A stretch of 64,000 nt of DNA from JAEZHK01 sp040768845. Lineage in GTDB: Bacteria; Bacillota; Clostridia; Christensenellales; Aristaeellaceae. The stretch lies in contig JAXGME010000009.1 of assembly GCA_040768845.1 (NCBI GenBank), positions 124,001-188,000 of the forward strand, given 5' to 3'. The position numbers and the translations under genes were made by a program. The stretch's first letter is position 1; each line of letters opens with the position of its first letter. The notes beneath the pieces were generated by a model. The model did not search any database, had not been told where the DNA came from, and was given only the letters and a program-made list of their open reading frames with translations. This document shows positions 47,849-56,117 of this stretch, one piece after another.

Positions 47849-48856
47849 ATGGGCAAATCGCCGGAGATGGACGTGGTGCTGTCCTGCCGCGTCCGGCTCG
47901 CCAGAAATTATGAGGACATTCCCTTTACCGCCACCATCACCCCCGAATGGGCCGGGGAAACCGTGCGGCGCGCGTGCCAGGCGGTTGAGGGCGGCAAAAT
48001 CGGCACCTATGCCTGCCGGCTGATGAAGGACCTGAGCGGTGACGCCCGTTCCCAGATGGTGGAACATCACCTGATCAGCTACGATCTTTTGAAGTTCCCC
48101 GAGATCTCGGCGGCGCTGATCCGGGACGACCGGTGCGTCAGCGTCATGGTCAACGAGGAGGATCACCTGCGGATCCAGGCGCTGCTGCCGGGACTGCAGC
48201 CGGAGGAGGCCGCGCGGCTCGCCTTTGAGGCGGACGACGCGCTGTCCACCGCCGGGGAGTACGCCTTTGACCCGCAGTTTGGCTATCTGACCAGTTGTCC
48301 CACCAACACCGGCACCGGCATGCGGGCCTCCGCGATGCTGCACCTGCCGGCGCTGACCATCACCAACCGGATCAGCGCGGTCATTCAGGCGGTTTCCAAG
48401 CTGGGCCTGACGGTGCGCGGCCTGTACGGCGAGGGCAGCGACGCGAGAGGCTGCCTCTACCAACTGTCCAACCAGGTCACGCTGGGCCGGTCTGAAGAGG
48501 ACATCGTCAAGACGCTGGTGGTGGCCACGGCCCAGGTCGCGGCTCAGGAGCGCGCGGTGCGCAGCCAGCTCCGGGAGCAGGACGCCATGGGGCTCTACGA
48601 CCGGCTGATGCGCTCCATCGGTCTCATGGCCAACGCCCGGATGATGGGCGCGGTGGAGTTCATGCAGCGCTACTCCGACCTTCGCATGGCGGTCAGCATG
48701 GAGATGGTGGCCGCAAAGCTCTCCGATGTGGACGGCATGATGATGGATCTGCAAAACGCATCCCTGAACATCGACGCACAACATGAAATGGACGATCGCG
48801 AGCGCGATATTCTCCGGGCGGACCGGCTGCGCGAGCGCATCAAGAACTTAAACTGA
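47849..48856 (+). CDS. mcsB: Protein arginine kinase McsB
   Basis: Phosphagen-kinase fold enzyme that phosphorylates arginine residues and so tags proteins for ClpC-ClpP. VVLSCRVRLARNYEDIPF, VNEEDHLRIQALLPG and TSCPTNTGTGMRAS (with the catalytic-loop Cys) are clear. 335 residues. Three bases after mcsA. The allosteric pArg-binding arginines RDR in DDRERDIL are at the expected C-terminus. Confidence 0.96.
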   Translation: MGKSPEMDVVLSCRVRLARNYEDIPFTATITPEWAGETVRRACQAVEGGKIGTYACRLMKDLSGDARSQMVEHHLISYDLLKFPEISAALIRDDRCVSVMVNEEDHLRIQALLPGLQPEEAARLAFEADDALSTAGEYAFDPQFGYLTSCPTNTGTGMRASAMLHLPALTITNRISAVIQAVSKLGLTVRGLYGEGSDARGCLYQLSNQVTLGRSEEDIVKTLVVATAQVAAQERAVRSQLREQDAMGLYDRLMRSIGLMANARMMGAVEFMQRYSDLRMAVSMEMVAAKLSDVDGMMMDLQNASLNIDAQHEMDDRERDILRADRLRERIKNLN

Positions 48857-48874
48857 TCACGCATGGAGGTATCT

Positions 48875-51346
48875 ATGGCTTTCTTTTCAAGATTTACAGA
48901 GCGCGCGCAGCGCGCGCTGATGACGGCCCAGAAGGAGGCCGCCGGCCTTGGCCGCAGCTACGTGGGCACGGAGCATCTGCTGCTGGGCGTGCTGTCCGAT
49001 CCCGGCGCCGCGGACGCGGTGCTGGGCGGTGTGCGGCTGGACGAGGTGCGCCAGGAAATCCTGAACCTGCTGGGCCGCGGTGACGAGAACCCGGAGAGCA
49101 AAATCATGACCTATACGCCCCGCACCAAAAAGGTGCTGGAGCAGAGCGCCCGGGAGGCGCGGGACCTGGGGCAGAACTACGTGGGCACCGAACACCTGCT
49201 GCTGGCGCTGATGCACGAGCGGGAGGGCGTGGCCGCCCATGTGTTGGTGAAGCTCGGGCTGGACCTTTCCAAGGCGCGCGAGGAGCTGCTGGTGGCCATC
49301 AAGGCGGGCGAGCAGGGCGGCGCGAACGGCGGAAAGGGCGAAAAGACTCCGGTACTGGATCAGTTCTGCCGGGACCTGACCCAGGCGGCCGCCTCGGGCG
49401 AGCTGGACCCGGTGATCGGGCGCGCAAAGGAGATCGAGCGAATTGTGCAGATCCTGTCCCGCCGCACGAAGAACAACCCCGTGCTGATCGGCGAACCCGG
49501 CGTGGGCAAGTCGGCCATCGTGGAGGGGTTGGCAGAGCTGATCGTATCCGGGAACATTCCGGAGATTCTGCGGGGAAAGCGCGTGCTCTCGCTGGACCTT
49601 GCGGGGATGCTGGCCGGCGCGAAATATCGGGGCGAGTTTGAAGAACGCCTGAAAAACGCCATGGCCGAGATCAAAAAGGCCGGAAACGTCATCCTGTTCA
49701 TCGACGAGCTGCACACGCTGGTGGGCGCGGGCGCGGCCGAGGGCGCCATCGACGCGGCCAACATCCTCAAGCCCATGCTGGCCCGCGGCGAAATGCAGTG
49801 TATTGGCGCGACGACGCTGAATGAATACCATAAGCACATCGAAAAGGACGCCGCCCTCGAGCGCCGCTTCCAGCCGGTGACGGTGGGCGAACCCAGCGCG
49901 GAGGAGGCCGTCCAGATTCTGATGGGCCTGCGCGACCGCTACGAGGCGCATCACCGCGTGCGCATCACCGACGAGGCGATCCGCGCGGCGGTCACGCTGT
50001 CCGACCGCTACATCTCCGACCGGTACCTGCCCGACAAGGCCATCGATCTGGTGGACGAAGCCGCGTCCCGCGTGCGCATCAAGGCCTTCACCGCACCGCC
50101 GGACATGAAGGAGCAGGAGGCGCGCCTCGAGGCCCTCAACAAGGAGACCGAGGAGGCCGTCGCCCACGAGGACTTTGAAAAGGCAGCCACGCTGCGCGAC
50201 GAGAAAAAGAAGCTGCAAAACGAGATGACCGAGCGCCGCAAGGCCTGGGAACAGCATCGGGACGAAAAGGTGGAAACCGTGGGCGAGGAGGAAATTGCCG
50301 GCATCGTGTCCATGTGGACGGGGATTCCCGTCACCCGCATGACCGAGGACGAGCGCACCAGGCTTTTGCACCTGGAGGAGATCCTGCACCGCCGCGTCAT
50401 CGGCCAGGATGAGGCCACCAAGGCCGTCGCCCGCGCGGTGCGCAGGGCGCGCGCCGGGCTCAAGGATCCGCGCCGGCCCATCGGCTCCTTTATCTTCCTG
50501 GGGCCCACGGGCGTGGGCAAGACGGAGCTTTGCAAGGCGCTGGGCGAGGCGCTCTTCGGCGACGACGATTCGCTGATTCGCATCGACATGTCGGAGTACA
50601 TGGAGAAGCATTCGGTGTCCCGGATGATCGGCTCCCCGCCGGGCTATGTGGGCCATGAGGAGGGCGGTCAGCTGACCGAAAAGGTGCGCCGCAAGCCCTA
50701 CTCGGTGCTGCTCTTCGACGAGGTGGAAAAGGCGCACCCGGACGTGTTCAACGTGCTGCTCCAGATTCTGGAGGACGGCCGCCTGACGGACGGCCAGGGC
50801 CGCATCGTGGACTTCAAGAACACCGTCATCGTCATGACCTCCAACGCCGGCGCGTCCACGCTGAAAAAGCAGCGCACGCTGGGCTTTGGCTCCTCCGACA
50901 ACGCGGAAAAGACCTACGAGTCCATGAAGGAAAGCGTGATGGGCGAGCTCAAGCAGATCTTCCGTCCGGAGTTTTTGAACCGGGTGGACGAGATCATCGT
51001 GTTCCATCCGCTGGAGGAGGGCGATATCCTCGCCATCGCAAGGCTGATGCTGGATGCGGTGTCGAGGCGCCTTGCGGAGCGCGGCGTGGCATTGGACGTG
51101 GAGGAGAGCGCGGTGGAGCTTTTGGCCAAGTCCGGCTTTGATCCGCAATACGGCGCCAGACCGCTGCGCCGGGCCATCCAGCGCATGGTGGAGGATTTGC
51201 TGAGCGAGGAACTGCTGAGCGGCACCATCCACATGGGCGAGCGCGTCCGGGTGACCGCCGAAGGCGAACAGCTGAAGTTCACCCCCGTGAATCCGGGAGG
51301 GGAGAAGGCCGCCGAAGCGCAAGCATCGTCAGCGCCAGCAACGTAA
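48875..51346 (+). CDS. clpC: Clp protease ATPase subunit ClpC
   Basis: 823-residue Hsp100 unfoldase for ClpP. Twin N-terminal repeats (FTERAQRALMTAQKEAA, YVGTEHLLLA), first AAA+ with GEPGVGKSAIVEG, a middle coiled-coil UVR motif (LEALNKETEEAVAHEDFEKAATL), second AAA+ with LGPTGVGKTELCKAL, and the ClpP loop region near LGFGSSDNAEK. ATG 48875 follows GGAGG. Last gene of the CtsR operon. Its 3' end overlaps a convergent gene by 68 bases. Confidence 0.96.
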   Translation: MAFFSRFTERAQRALMTAQKEAAGLGRSYVGTEHLLLGVLSDPGAADAVLGGVRLDEVRQEILNLLGRGDENPESKIMTYTPRTKKVLEQSAREARDLGQNYVGTEHLLLALMHEREGVAAHVLVKLGLDLSKAREELLVAIKAGEQGGANGGKGEKTPVLDQFCRDLTQAAASGELDPVIGRAKEIERIVQILSRRTKNNPVLIGEPGVGKSAIVEGLAELIVSGNIPEILRGKRVLSLDLAGMLAGAKYRGEFEERLKNAMAEIKKAGNVILFIDELHTLVGAGAAEGAIDAANILKPMLARGEMQCIGATTLNEYHKHIEKDAALERRFQPVTVGEPSAEEAVQILMGLRDRYEAHHRVRITDEAIRAAVTLSDRYISDRYLPDKAIDLVDEAASRVRIKAFTAPPDMKEQEARLEALNKETEEAVAHEDFEKAATLRDEKKKLQNEMTERRKAWEQHRDEKVETVGEEEIAGIVSMWTGIPVTRMTEDERTRLLHLEEILHRRVIGQDEATKAVARAVRRARAGLKDPRRPIGSFIFLGPTGVGKTELCKALGEALFGDDDSLIRIDMSEYMEKHSVSRMIGSPPGYVGHEEGGQLTEKVRRKPYSVLLFDEVEKAHPDVFNVLLQILEDGRLTDGQGRIVDFKNTVIVMTSNAGASTLKKQRTLGFGSSDNAEKTYESMKESVMGELKQIFRPEFLNRVDEIIVFHPLEEGDILAIARLMLDAVSRRLAERGVALDVEESAVELLAKSGFDPQYGARPLRRAIQRMVEDLLSEELLSGTIHMGERVRVTAEGEQLKFTPVNPGGEKAAEAQASSAPAT

Positions 51347-51980
51347 GAGACGCGGCCAGATAGGTGTACAGGCCCGTCATCAGATACACGCCAAGCATTG
51401 CGCACCCGTAGAGGGCGCAGTGCTTGGCTCTTTTTCTGGGCACGCGCAGGCGGAACCGGCGGCGGGTGCGGGGCGGCTCCGGAAGCGGAAGGGCACTTTC
51501 CTCAAATCGCCTTGCCAGCGCCGCCGTATCGGTCAGCGCGATCCGGGGCGCGGCGAGTCCCTCCACCGCCGCCCACGCGCCGTCCTCAATTCGGCCGGTG
51601 GTCGCAATCTCCAGCACCTCGCCGCCGCGGCCGCGCCAGAGGGCGAGCACGTCGTCGGCGTCCAGCGGCCTGCCCTTTGGGTGGCGCTGGACGAGGAGGC
51701 CCGTAAAACCCGCGTACTTCCGGGCCAGATCGCGCGCTTCCGACTCCGGCAAAAGCGCCAGGCCGTCCACCATCGCACGGGCGCGGCGCGCGCGTTCTCT
51801 GCGGGCGCCCTTTTTGCCGGCCCGGCGGCCGTAGCCCCAAGCCGCGAGAGCGCCGAGGGGCGCGGCAAGCAGCGCCGCCGCGACGCCGCTTCCGGTCAGG
51901 TGATAAAAATACAGAAAAGCCGCCGCGTATGCGATCAACCCCAGCACGGCGCCGTCCAAAGCCCGCGCAAATTTTCCCAT
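51279..51980 (-). CDS. Membrane-anchored protein with a restriction-endonuclease-like middle, unknown
   Basis: 233 residues: two N-terminal hydrophobic segments (AVLGLIAYAAAFLYFYHL, AAALLAAPLGALAAWGY), a cytoplasmic region about 65-160 with SEARDLARKYAGFTGLLVQRHPKGRPLDADDVLALWRG, then two C-terminal helices (CALYGCAMLGVYLMTGLYTYLAASLTLLALTML). The middle may be a nuclease-like NERD-type domain, but I am not sure. GGAGG lies 8 bases before ATG 51980. Its end overlaps clpC by 68 bases on the other strand. No family recognised with confidence. Confidence 0.65.
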   Translation of the reverse strand: MGKFARALDGAVLGLIAYAAAFLYFYHLTGSGVAAALLAAPLGALAAWGYGRRAGKKGARRERARRARAMVDGLALLPESEARDLARKYAGFTGLLVQRHPKGRPLDADDVLALWRGRGGEVLEIATTGRIEDGAWAAVEGLAAPRIALTDTAALARRFEESALPLPEPPRTRRRFRLRVPRKRAKHCALYGCAMLGVYLMTGLYTYLAASLTLLALTMLALRRPSPLPDSRG

Positions 51981-52070
51981 AATTGCCACCTCCGGCGCAG
52001 TTTACATCAATATATTGTGCAAATCCCGCGTTTTTATGCGCTTGGGCTTTTCTGAACGGGGAAAATGGTT

Positions 52071-52076
52071 TATAAT
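52071..52076 (+). promoter_or_regulatory. Probable -10 element of the nadD operon
   Basis: Perfect TATAAT with no good -35 at 16-18 bases (TTTTCT at 17). AAGGAG follows at 52087-52092. Confidence 0.4.
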
Positions 52077-52099
52077 ACTTGATGAGAAGGAGCGATGCG

Positions 52100-53248
52100 A
52101 TGAAGGCCTACGGCATTATGGGCGGGACGTTTGATCCCATCCACAACGGCCATCTGATGATGGCGGAGGCCGCTAGGGGCCAGATGTGGCTGGACGAGGT
52201 GTTTTTCATCCCGGACGGCGACCCGCCCCACAAAGCGGAACAGGCCGGCGCTTCGGATCGGCTCCGGATGGTCGAACTGGCCGTGGCAGGCCGCGACGGG
52301 TTTCGGGCGCTGGATATGGAGGTTCGGCGCGCGGGGCAGACCTTTACCGTGGACACGCTGGAACAACTGACGGCGGACTGCCCCTGCGGCCGGTTTTTTT
52401 TCATCGTTGGAGCGGACACGCTGATGGTGATCGAATCCTGGCGCAACTTTCCCCGCGTCGCTTCGCTTCTGTCCGGCGTGGCCTGCGCGCCGAGGGGCGC
52501 CGTTCCCACCGAGGACGCGGCGCGCCAGAGCGCAAAGCTCCTGGAGCGGTACGGACTTCGGGTCACCATGCTGGACATGCCGCCGGTGGACATCTCCTCC
52601 ACATCCATCAGAGAGGCGGTGGCACGGGGGTTGCCCGCGGCGGAGATGGCGCCGCAGCACGTCCTGGACTACATCCGGGACAGGGGGCTCTACCTCGATC
52701 CGGTGCTGACGCAGCTTCGGAAAACCCTCTCCAAAGAGCGGTACCGGCACACGCTGGGCGTGGAAAAGACTGCCGTCGAGCTGGCCAGGCGGTATGGGGA
52801 AGACGTGGAAAAGGCGCGCCTCGCGGCGCTGCTCCACGATTGCGCCCGCTGTCTGGACAGCGGGGAGATGCGGCGGTTGGTGGGCAACCGAGCGGGGAAC
52901 ACCACGCTGCGCGCGCTGATGCACGCGCCCGCGGGCGCGGCGCTGGCGCGGCAGAAGTACGGCGTCGAGGACCACGCGGTCCTATCGGCCATACGCTGGC
53001 ACACCACCGGCCACGAGGGCATGACGAAGCTGGAAAAAATCGTCTACCTTGCGGACTTTATCGAGCCCAACCGCCCCGATTACCCGGGGCTTGCGGAACT
53101 CCGCGCGGAGGCCTTCCGGGACCTGGACAGCGCGGTTCGGCTTGCCGCGGAGAATACCATGCGCTACGTGCGCGCCCGGGGCCTTGAGCCGGACGAGAAC
53201 ACCATGAAAATGCTGAAAAGCCAAGAACCGACGGAGGAGATTGTATGA
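52100..53248 (+). CDS. nadD: NadD-YqeK fusion: nicotinate-nucleotide adenylyltransferase plus HD hydrolase
   Basis: 382 residues. Residues 1 to about 195 are NadD (GIMGGTFDPIHNGHL, FFIPDGDPPHK, ISSTSIREAV, HVLDYIRDRGLY), which makes nicotinate adenine dinucleotide. Residues 200-382 are YqeK-type HD phosphohydrolase: RYRHTLGVEKTAVELARRYG, LLHDCAR (HD), RALMHAPAGAALAR, IRWHTTGHEGM, KIVYLADFIEPNR. YqeK cleaves Ap4A. In Bacillus these are adjacent separate genes; here the frame is continuous. ATG 52100, 7 bases after AAGGAG. Stop overlaps rsfS. Confidence 0.93.
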   Translation: MKAYGIMGGTFDPIHNGHLMMAEAARGQMWLDEVFFIPDGDPPHKAEQAGASDRLRMVELAVAGRDGFRALDMEVRRAGQTFTVDTLEQLTADCPCGRFFFIVGADTLMVIESWRNFPRVASLLSGVACAPRGAVPTEDAARQSAKLLERYGLRVTMLDMPPVDISSTSIREAVARGLPAAEMAPQHVLDYIRDRGLYLDPVLTQLRKTLSKERYRHTLGVEKTAVELARRYGEDVEKARLAALLHDCARCLDSGEMRRLVGNRAGNTTLRALMHAPAGAALARQKYGVEDHAVLSAIRWHTTGHEGMTKLEKIVYLADFIEPNRPDYPGLAELRAEAFRDLDSAVRLAAENTMRYVRARGLEPDENTMKMLKSQEPTEEIV

Positions 53249-53604
53249 AGCAGCCCAAGGAACTCGCCGTAAGGATTGCCGAGGTGCTTAGCGCCAAGCG
53301 CGCGGAGGATGTCGTCGTCCTGGGCGTCGGCCACCTGACTTCCATCGCCGACTACTTCGTGATTGCCAGCGGCCGCAACGCGCTGGCGGTGCGCGCGCTG
53401 GCGGAGGAAGTGGAGGAAAAGCTCGGCGCCGAAGGGGTTGAGACACGCCGCCATGAGGGGATGGGCGAGGGCAGATGGGTCGTCCTGGATTATGCCTCTG
53501 TCATCGTGCATATATTCCATGTGGAGGAACGCCAGTACTACAACATTGAGCGGCTGTGGATGGACGGCTCCAATCAGGTTCCGTTCGCTCCATCCGATCA
53601 ATGA
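53245..53604 (+). CDS. rsfS: Ribosome silencing factor
   Basis: 119 residues. ELAVRIAEVLSAKRAEDVVVLGV, LTSIADYFVIASGRN and ARADGS-like GRWVVLDYASVIVHIF are the RsfS/DUF143 signature; it blocks subunit joining by binding L14. Coupled to nadD-yqeK by ATGA overlap, the standard nadD-yqeK-rsfS order. Confidence 0.94.
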   Translation: MKQPKELAVRIAEVLSAKRAEDVVVLGVGHLTSIADYFVIASGRNALAVRALAEEVEEKLGAEGVETRRHEGMGEGRWVVLDYASVIVHIFHVEERQYYNIERLWMDGSNQVPFAPSDQ

Positions 53605-53618
53605 CGAGAGGGTTAGAG

Positions 53619-54026
53619 ATGCCTATGAAAACGATTGAAGCCCAGCGCCCGATCGAACTGACGCTGCCGGCAGAGCCCCGGATGCTGCTCATCATCCGGT
53701 TGATCACGGCGGGCGTCACGGCGCGCGCAGGGCTGACGGTGGATGCCGTCGAGGATGTGAAGATGGCCGTGGAGGAGGCGTGCAACTGCCTGCTTCGCTG
53801 CGCCTGCTGCGAATCGCTGAAGCTGTCGTTCTCCTCGGCGGACGGCGTGCTGCACATTCGCGTGGAGGCGCTGGGCGAGCCGAAGGATTACGCCGGACCC
53901 GCCGGAGACTGCGACGAAGTGCAGGTTATCCGCTATATTCTGGAGTCCATGGTGGACGACGCGCACGTGATATACGATGGGAGCGCGCTCAGCGCCATCG
54001 AGATGGCAAAGTCCCTGGGCGCCTGA
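53619..54026 (+). CDS. RsbW/SpoIIAB-like anti-sigma factor, with altered ATP-binding motifs
   Basis: 135 residues with a GHKL-type layout: a strand LTLPAEPRMLLIIRLIT, the N-box helix LTVDAVEDVKMAVEEACNCLLRCACC, and a C-terminal DEVQVIRYILESMVDD where RsbW proteins have a glycine-rich GxGLxLI segment. The N-box Asn is kept, the glycines of the ATP lid are not, so ATP binding or kinase activity may be reduced. It sits 12 bases before a SigB-type sigma factor gene, which it probably inhibits. No RsbV-like antagonist is encoded beside it. The start at ATG 53619 follows GAGAGGG. Confidence 0.75.
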   Translation: MPMKTIEAQRPIELTLPAEPRMLLIIRLITAGVTARAGLTVDAVEDVKMAVEEACNCLLRCACCESLKLSFSSADGVLHIRVEALGEPKDYAGPAGDCDEVQVIRYILESMVDDAHVIYDGSALSAIEMAKSLGA

Positions 54027-54038
54027 CATGAGGTAGAT

Positions 54039-54791
54039 ATGCGAAAACCCTCCCAGCAGGAAATTACCGAAATGCTGAGGCAATACGCGCAAACGCGCGA
54101 TGAGGCGCTTCGAAACAGGCTGGTCGAAGCGCATCTGTACATCGCGTCCATCATCGCGCGCCGATTTGCGCGCCGGGGCGTTGACTATGACGACCTTTAC
54201 CAGGTGGCATCCCTGGCACTGATCAAGGCAGTGGAGCGCTATGACCCGGATCGCGGGGTCAAGTTCGTCAGCTTTGCAACCCCGACGATGATCGGCGAGG
54301 TCAAAAACTACTTCCGCGACAAGGCGCAGACCATTTCGCTGCCCCGGCGGGGCCGCGAGCTCCTGGGAAAGATCGCCTCCGCCCGCGAGGCGCTGGAGCA
54401 GGAATACTTCCGCGCGCCGACGCCGGAGGAGCTTTCCGATTCCCTGGGCGTTCCGCTGGACGATATCGTGGAGGCGCTGGAAATGCAGGGCGCGGCAATG
54501 CCCGCCTCGCTGGACGCCATCCTGCCCGGCGAGGACGATGGCGGCGCGACGCTGCGCAGCCTGATTGGCGTGGACGAATCCGGCTTTGGGCACTTTGAGG
54601 CGCGCCAGAGCATCCGGCAGATGCTCAACTCGATCACGCCCACCGAGCGGAAGATCCTGATCAACCGCTATTTTGGAAACCTCAGCCAGCGCGAGGTGGC
54701 GCAGCATCTGGGCGTTTCCCAGATGACGGTGTCGCGCGCCGAGCGAAAGGCGCTGTCGCAGCTGAGAGGCATGATGGAAAAGGACGACTGA
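54039..54791 (+). CDS. SigB/SigF/SigG-subfamily RNA polymerase sigma factor
   Basis: 250 residues. Region 2 DLYQVASLALIKAVERYDPDRGVKFVSFATPTMIGEVKNYFRD, region 3 RAPTPEELSDSLGVPLDDIVEAL, and region 4 REVAQHLGVSQMTVSRAERKALSQL. The pattern is closer to SigB than to SigF or SigG by inspection. Its partner upstream is an RsbW-like protein, suggesting a stress or sporulation regulon under partner control. ATG follows a weak GAGGTAG site. Confidence 0.85.
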   Translation: MRKPSQQEITEMLRQYAQTRDEALRNRLVEAHLYIASIIARRFARRGVDYDDLYQVASLALIKAVERYDPDRGVKFVSFATPTMIGEVKNYFRDKAQTISLPRRGRELLGKIASAREALEQEYFRAPTPEELSDSLGVPLDDIVEALEMQGAAMPASLDAILPGEDDGGATLRSLIGVDESGFGHFEARQSIRQMLNSITPTERKILINRYFGNLSQREVAQHLGVSQMTVSRAERKALSQLRGMMEKDD

Positions 54792-54809
54792 CGAAATGGG
54801 GTAGGGGAC

Positions 54810-55604
54810 ATGTTTGGCATTATCGGCGCTGGCAACATTGGCAGCGCGATTCTACGGTCCGCAATTCAGCACGGCGCGCTTCGCGTGGATGAAGCGCACG
54901 TTTTTGACATTCACACCGAACACATGACGGCGCTGGGGAAATCGCTCGGCGTCAAGGTCCACGCCTCCGCCCGGGCGTTGATCGATGCCTGTGACATGGT
55001 GCTTCTGGCGGTAAAGCCCAACGTGGTGGAAAAGCTGCTCAAGGCCGAGCGCGAGGCGCTCAAGGGCAAGGCGCTGATTTCCATCGCCGCGGGCTGGCGC
55101 GTCGAAATGCTGAAAAGGGCGGTGGGGGATGGCGTGCGCCTGCTTCGGGCCATGCCCAACACGCCGCTGTTGGTGGGCGAGGGGATGACCGCCTTCAGCC
55201 GTGATCATACGCTGACCGAGTCGGAAGCCGCCTTTGCGGAAGGCCTTTTCCGGGCGTTGGGACGGCAGCTGTGGGTGGAAGAGTACCAGATGGACGCGGT
55301 GACCGCGCTGTCGGGCAGTTCTCCCGCATTCGCGTACATCTTTACGGAGGCGATGGCGGACGCCGGCGTCGCCTGCGGCCTTTCGCGGGTACAGGCGGTC
55401 GAAATGGCCGCGCAGACGCTTCTTGGCAGCGCCAAGATGGTGCTGGAGACCGGCATGCACCCCGGTGCCCTGAAGGACATGGTGTGTTCACCCGCCGGCA
55501 CCACCATCGCGGGCGTGCGCGCGCTGGAGGCCCACAACTTCCGCTCCGTGGTCATGGAGGCGGTCATCGCGGCAAACGACCGCTCCGCCGCGCTCAACGC
55601 GTGA
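54810..55604 (+). CDS. proC: Pyrroline-5-carboxylate reductase
   Basis: Last step of proline synthesis. N-terminal GIIGAGNIGSAIL binds NADPH; RAMPNTPLLVGEGMTAF and ALSGSSPAFAYIFTEAMADAGVACGL are family signatures, with SPAGTTIAGVRALEA near the end. 264 residues. It follows the sigma factor closely and its stop overlaps the rnhA start. A ProB-like kinase at 21.2-22.0 kb may belong to the same pathway; proA is outside the window. Confidence 0.95.
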   Translation: MFGIIGAGNIGSAILRSAIQHGALRVDEAHVFDIHTEHMTALGKSLGVKVHASARALIDACDMVLLAVKPNVVEKLLKAEREALKGKALISIAAGWRVEMLKRAVGDGVRLLRAMPNTPLLVGEGMTAFSRDHTLTESEAAFAEGLFRALGRQLWVEEYQMDAVTALSGSSPAFAYIFTEAMADAGVACGLSRVQAVEMAAQTLLGSAKMVLETGMHPGALKDMVCSPAGTTIAGVRALEAHNFRSVVMEAVIAANDRSAALNA

Positions 55605-56050
55605 AGCGGGTCATCCTGTACACCGACGGCGCCTGCTCCGGCAACCCCGGCCCCGGCGGCTGGGGGTATGTGCTGATCTTTGGCGAGCACCGCCGGGAGA
55701 TGTCGGGCTACTGTCCGGACACCACCAACAACCGCATGGAACTGACCGCCGCCATCGAGGGCCTGTCGGCGCTGAAGGAACCTTGCGAGGTGGATCTTTA
55801 TACGGACAGCAGCTATATGGCCCACGGCTTTCTCAAAAACTGGGTGAGCAACTGGCAAAGGCGTGGCTGGCTCAAGGCCGACAAAAAACCGGTGGAGAAC
55901 CAGGATCTCTGGAAAAAACTCATCGAACTCACCGGACAGCATGCCGTGCGCTGGCACCTCGTTCGCGGACACGCGGACAACGAGGAGAACAATCTCTGTG
56001 ACAGGCTGGCCACGGGGGCCATCCGGCAGAATCGCGAGAAAAAAACGTGA
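55601..56050 (+). CDS. rnhA: Ribonuclease HI
   Basis: 149 residues. Catalytic residues Asp9 (YTDGACSGNPGPGG), Glu47 (NNRMELTAAI), Asp69 (YTDSSY) and Asp134 (NLCDRLA) are in place, and VRGHADNEEN is the expected handle/active-site loop. GTG start overlaps the proC stop as GTGA. Removes RNA primers and R-loops. Ends just before a strong two-way terminator. Confidence 0.95.
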   Translation: MKRVILYTDGACSGNPGPGGWGYVLIFGEHRREMSGYCPDTTNNRMELTAAIEGLSALKEPCEVDLYTDSSYMAHGFLKNWVSNWQRRGWLKADKKPVENQDLWKKLIELTGQHAVRWHLVRGHADNEENNLCDRLATGAIRQNREKKT

Positions 56051-56055
56051 CGGCA

Positions 56056-56090
56056 AAACGAAGCGCCCGCGTTGCGGGCGCTTCGTTTCT
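56056..56090. terminator. Bidirectional intrinsic terminator
   Basis: 15-bp perfect stem (56056-56070 with 56074-56088), 3-base loop. GTTTCT on the plus side and TTTTGCC on the minus side, between convergent rnhA and the recombinase. Confidence 0.88.
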
Positions 56091-56117
56091 GCTTGCGTCC
56101 GGTTTTTCGGCGCGCTA

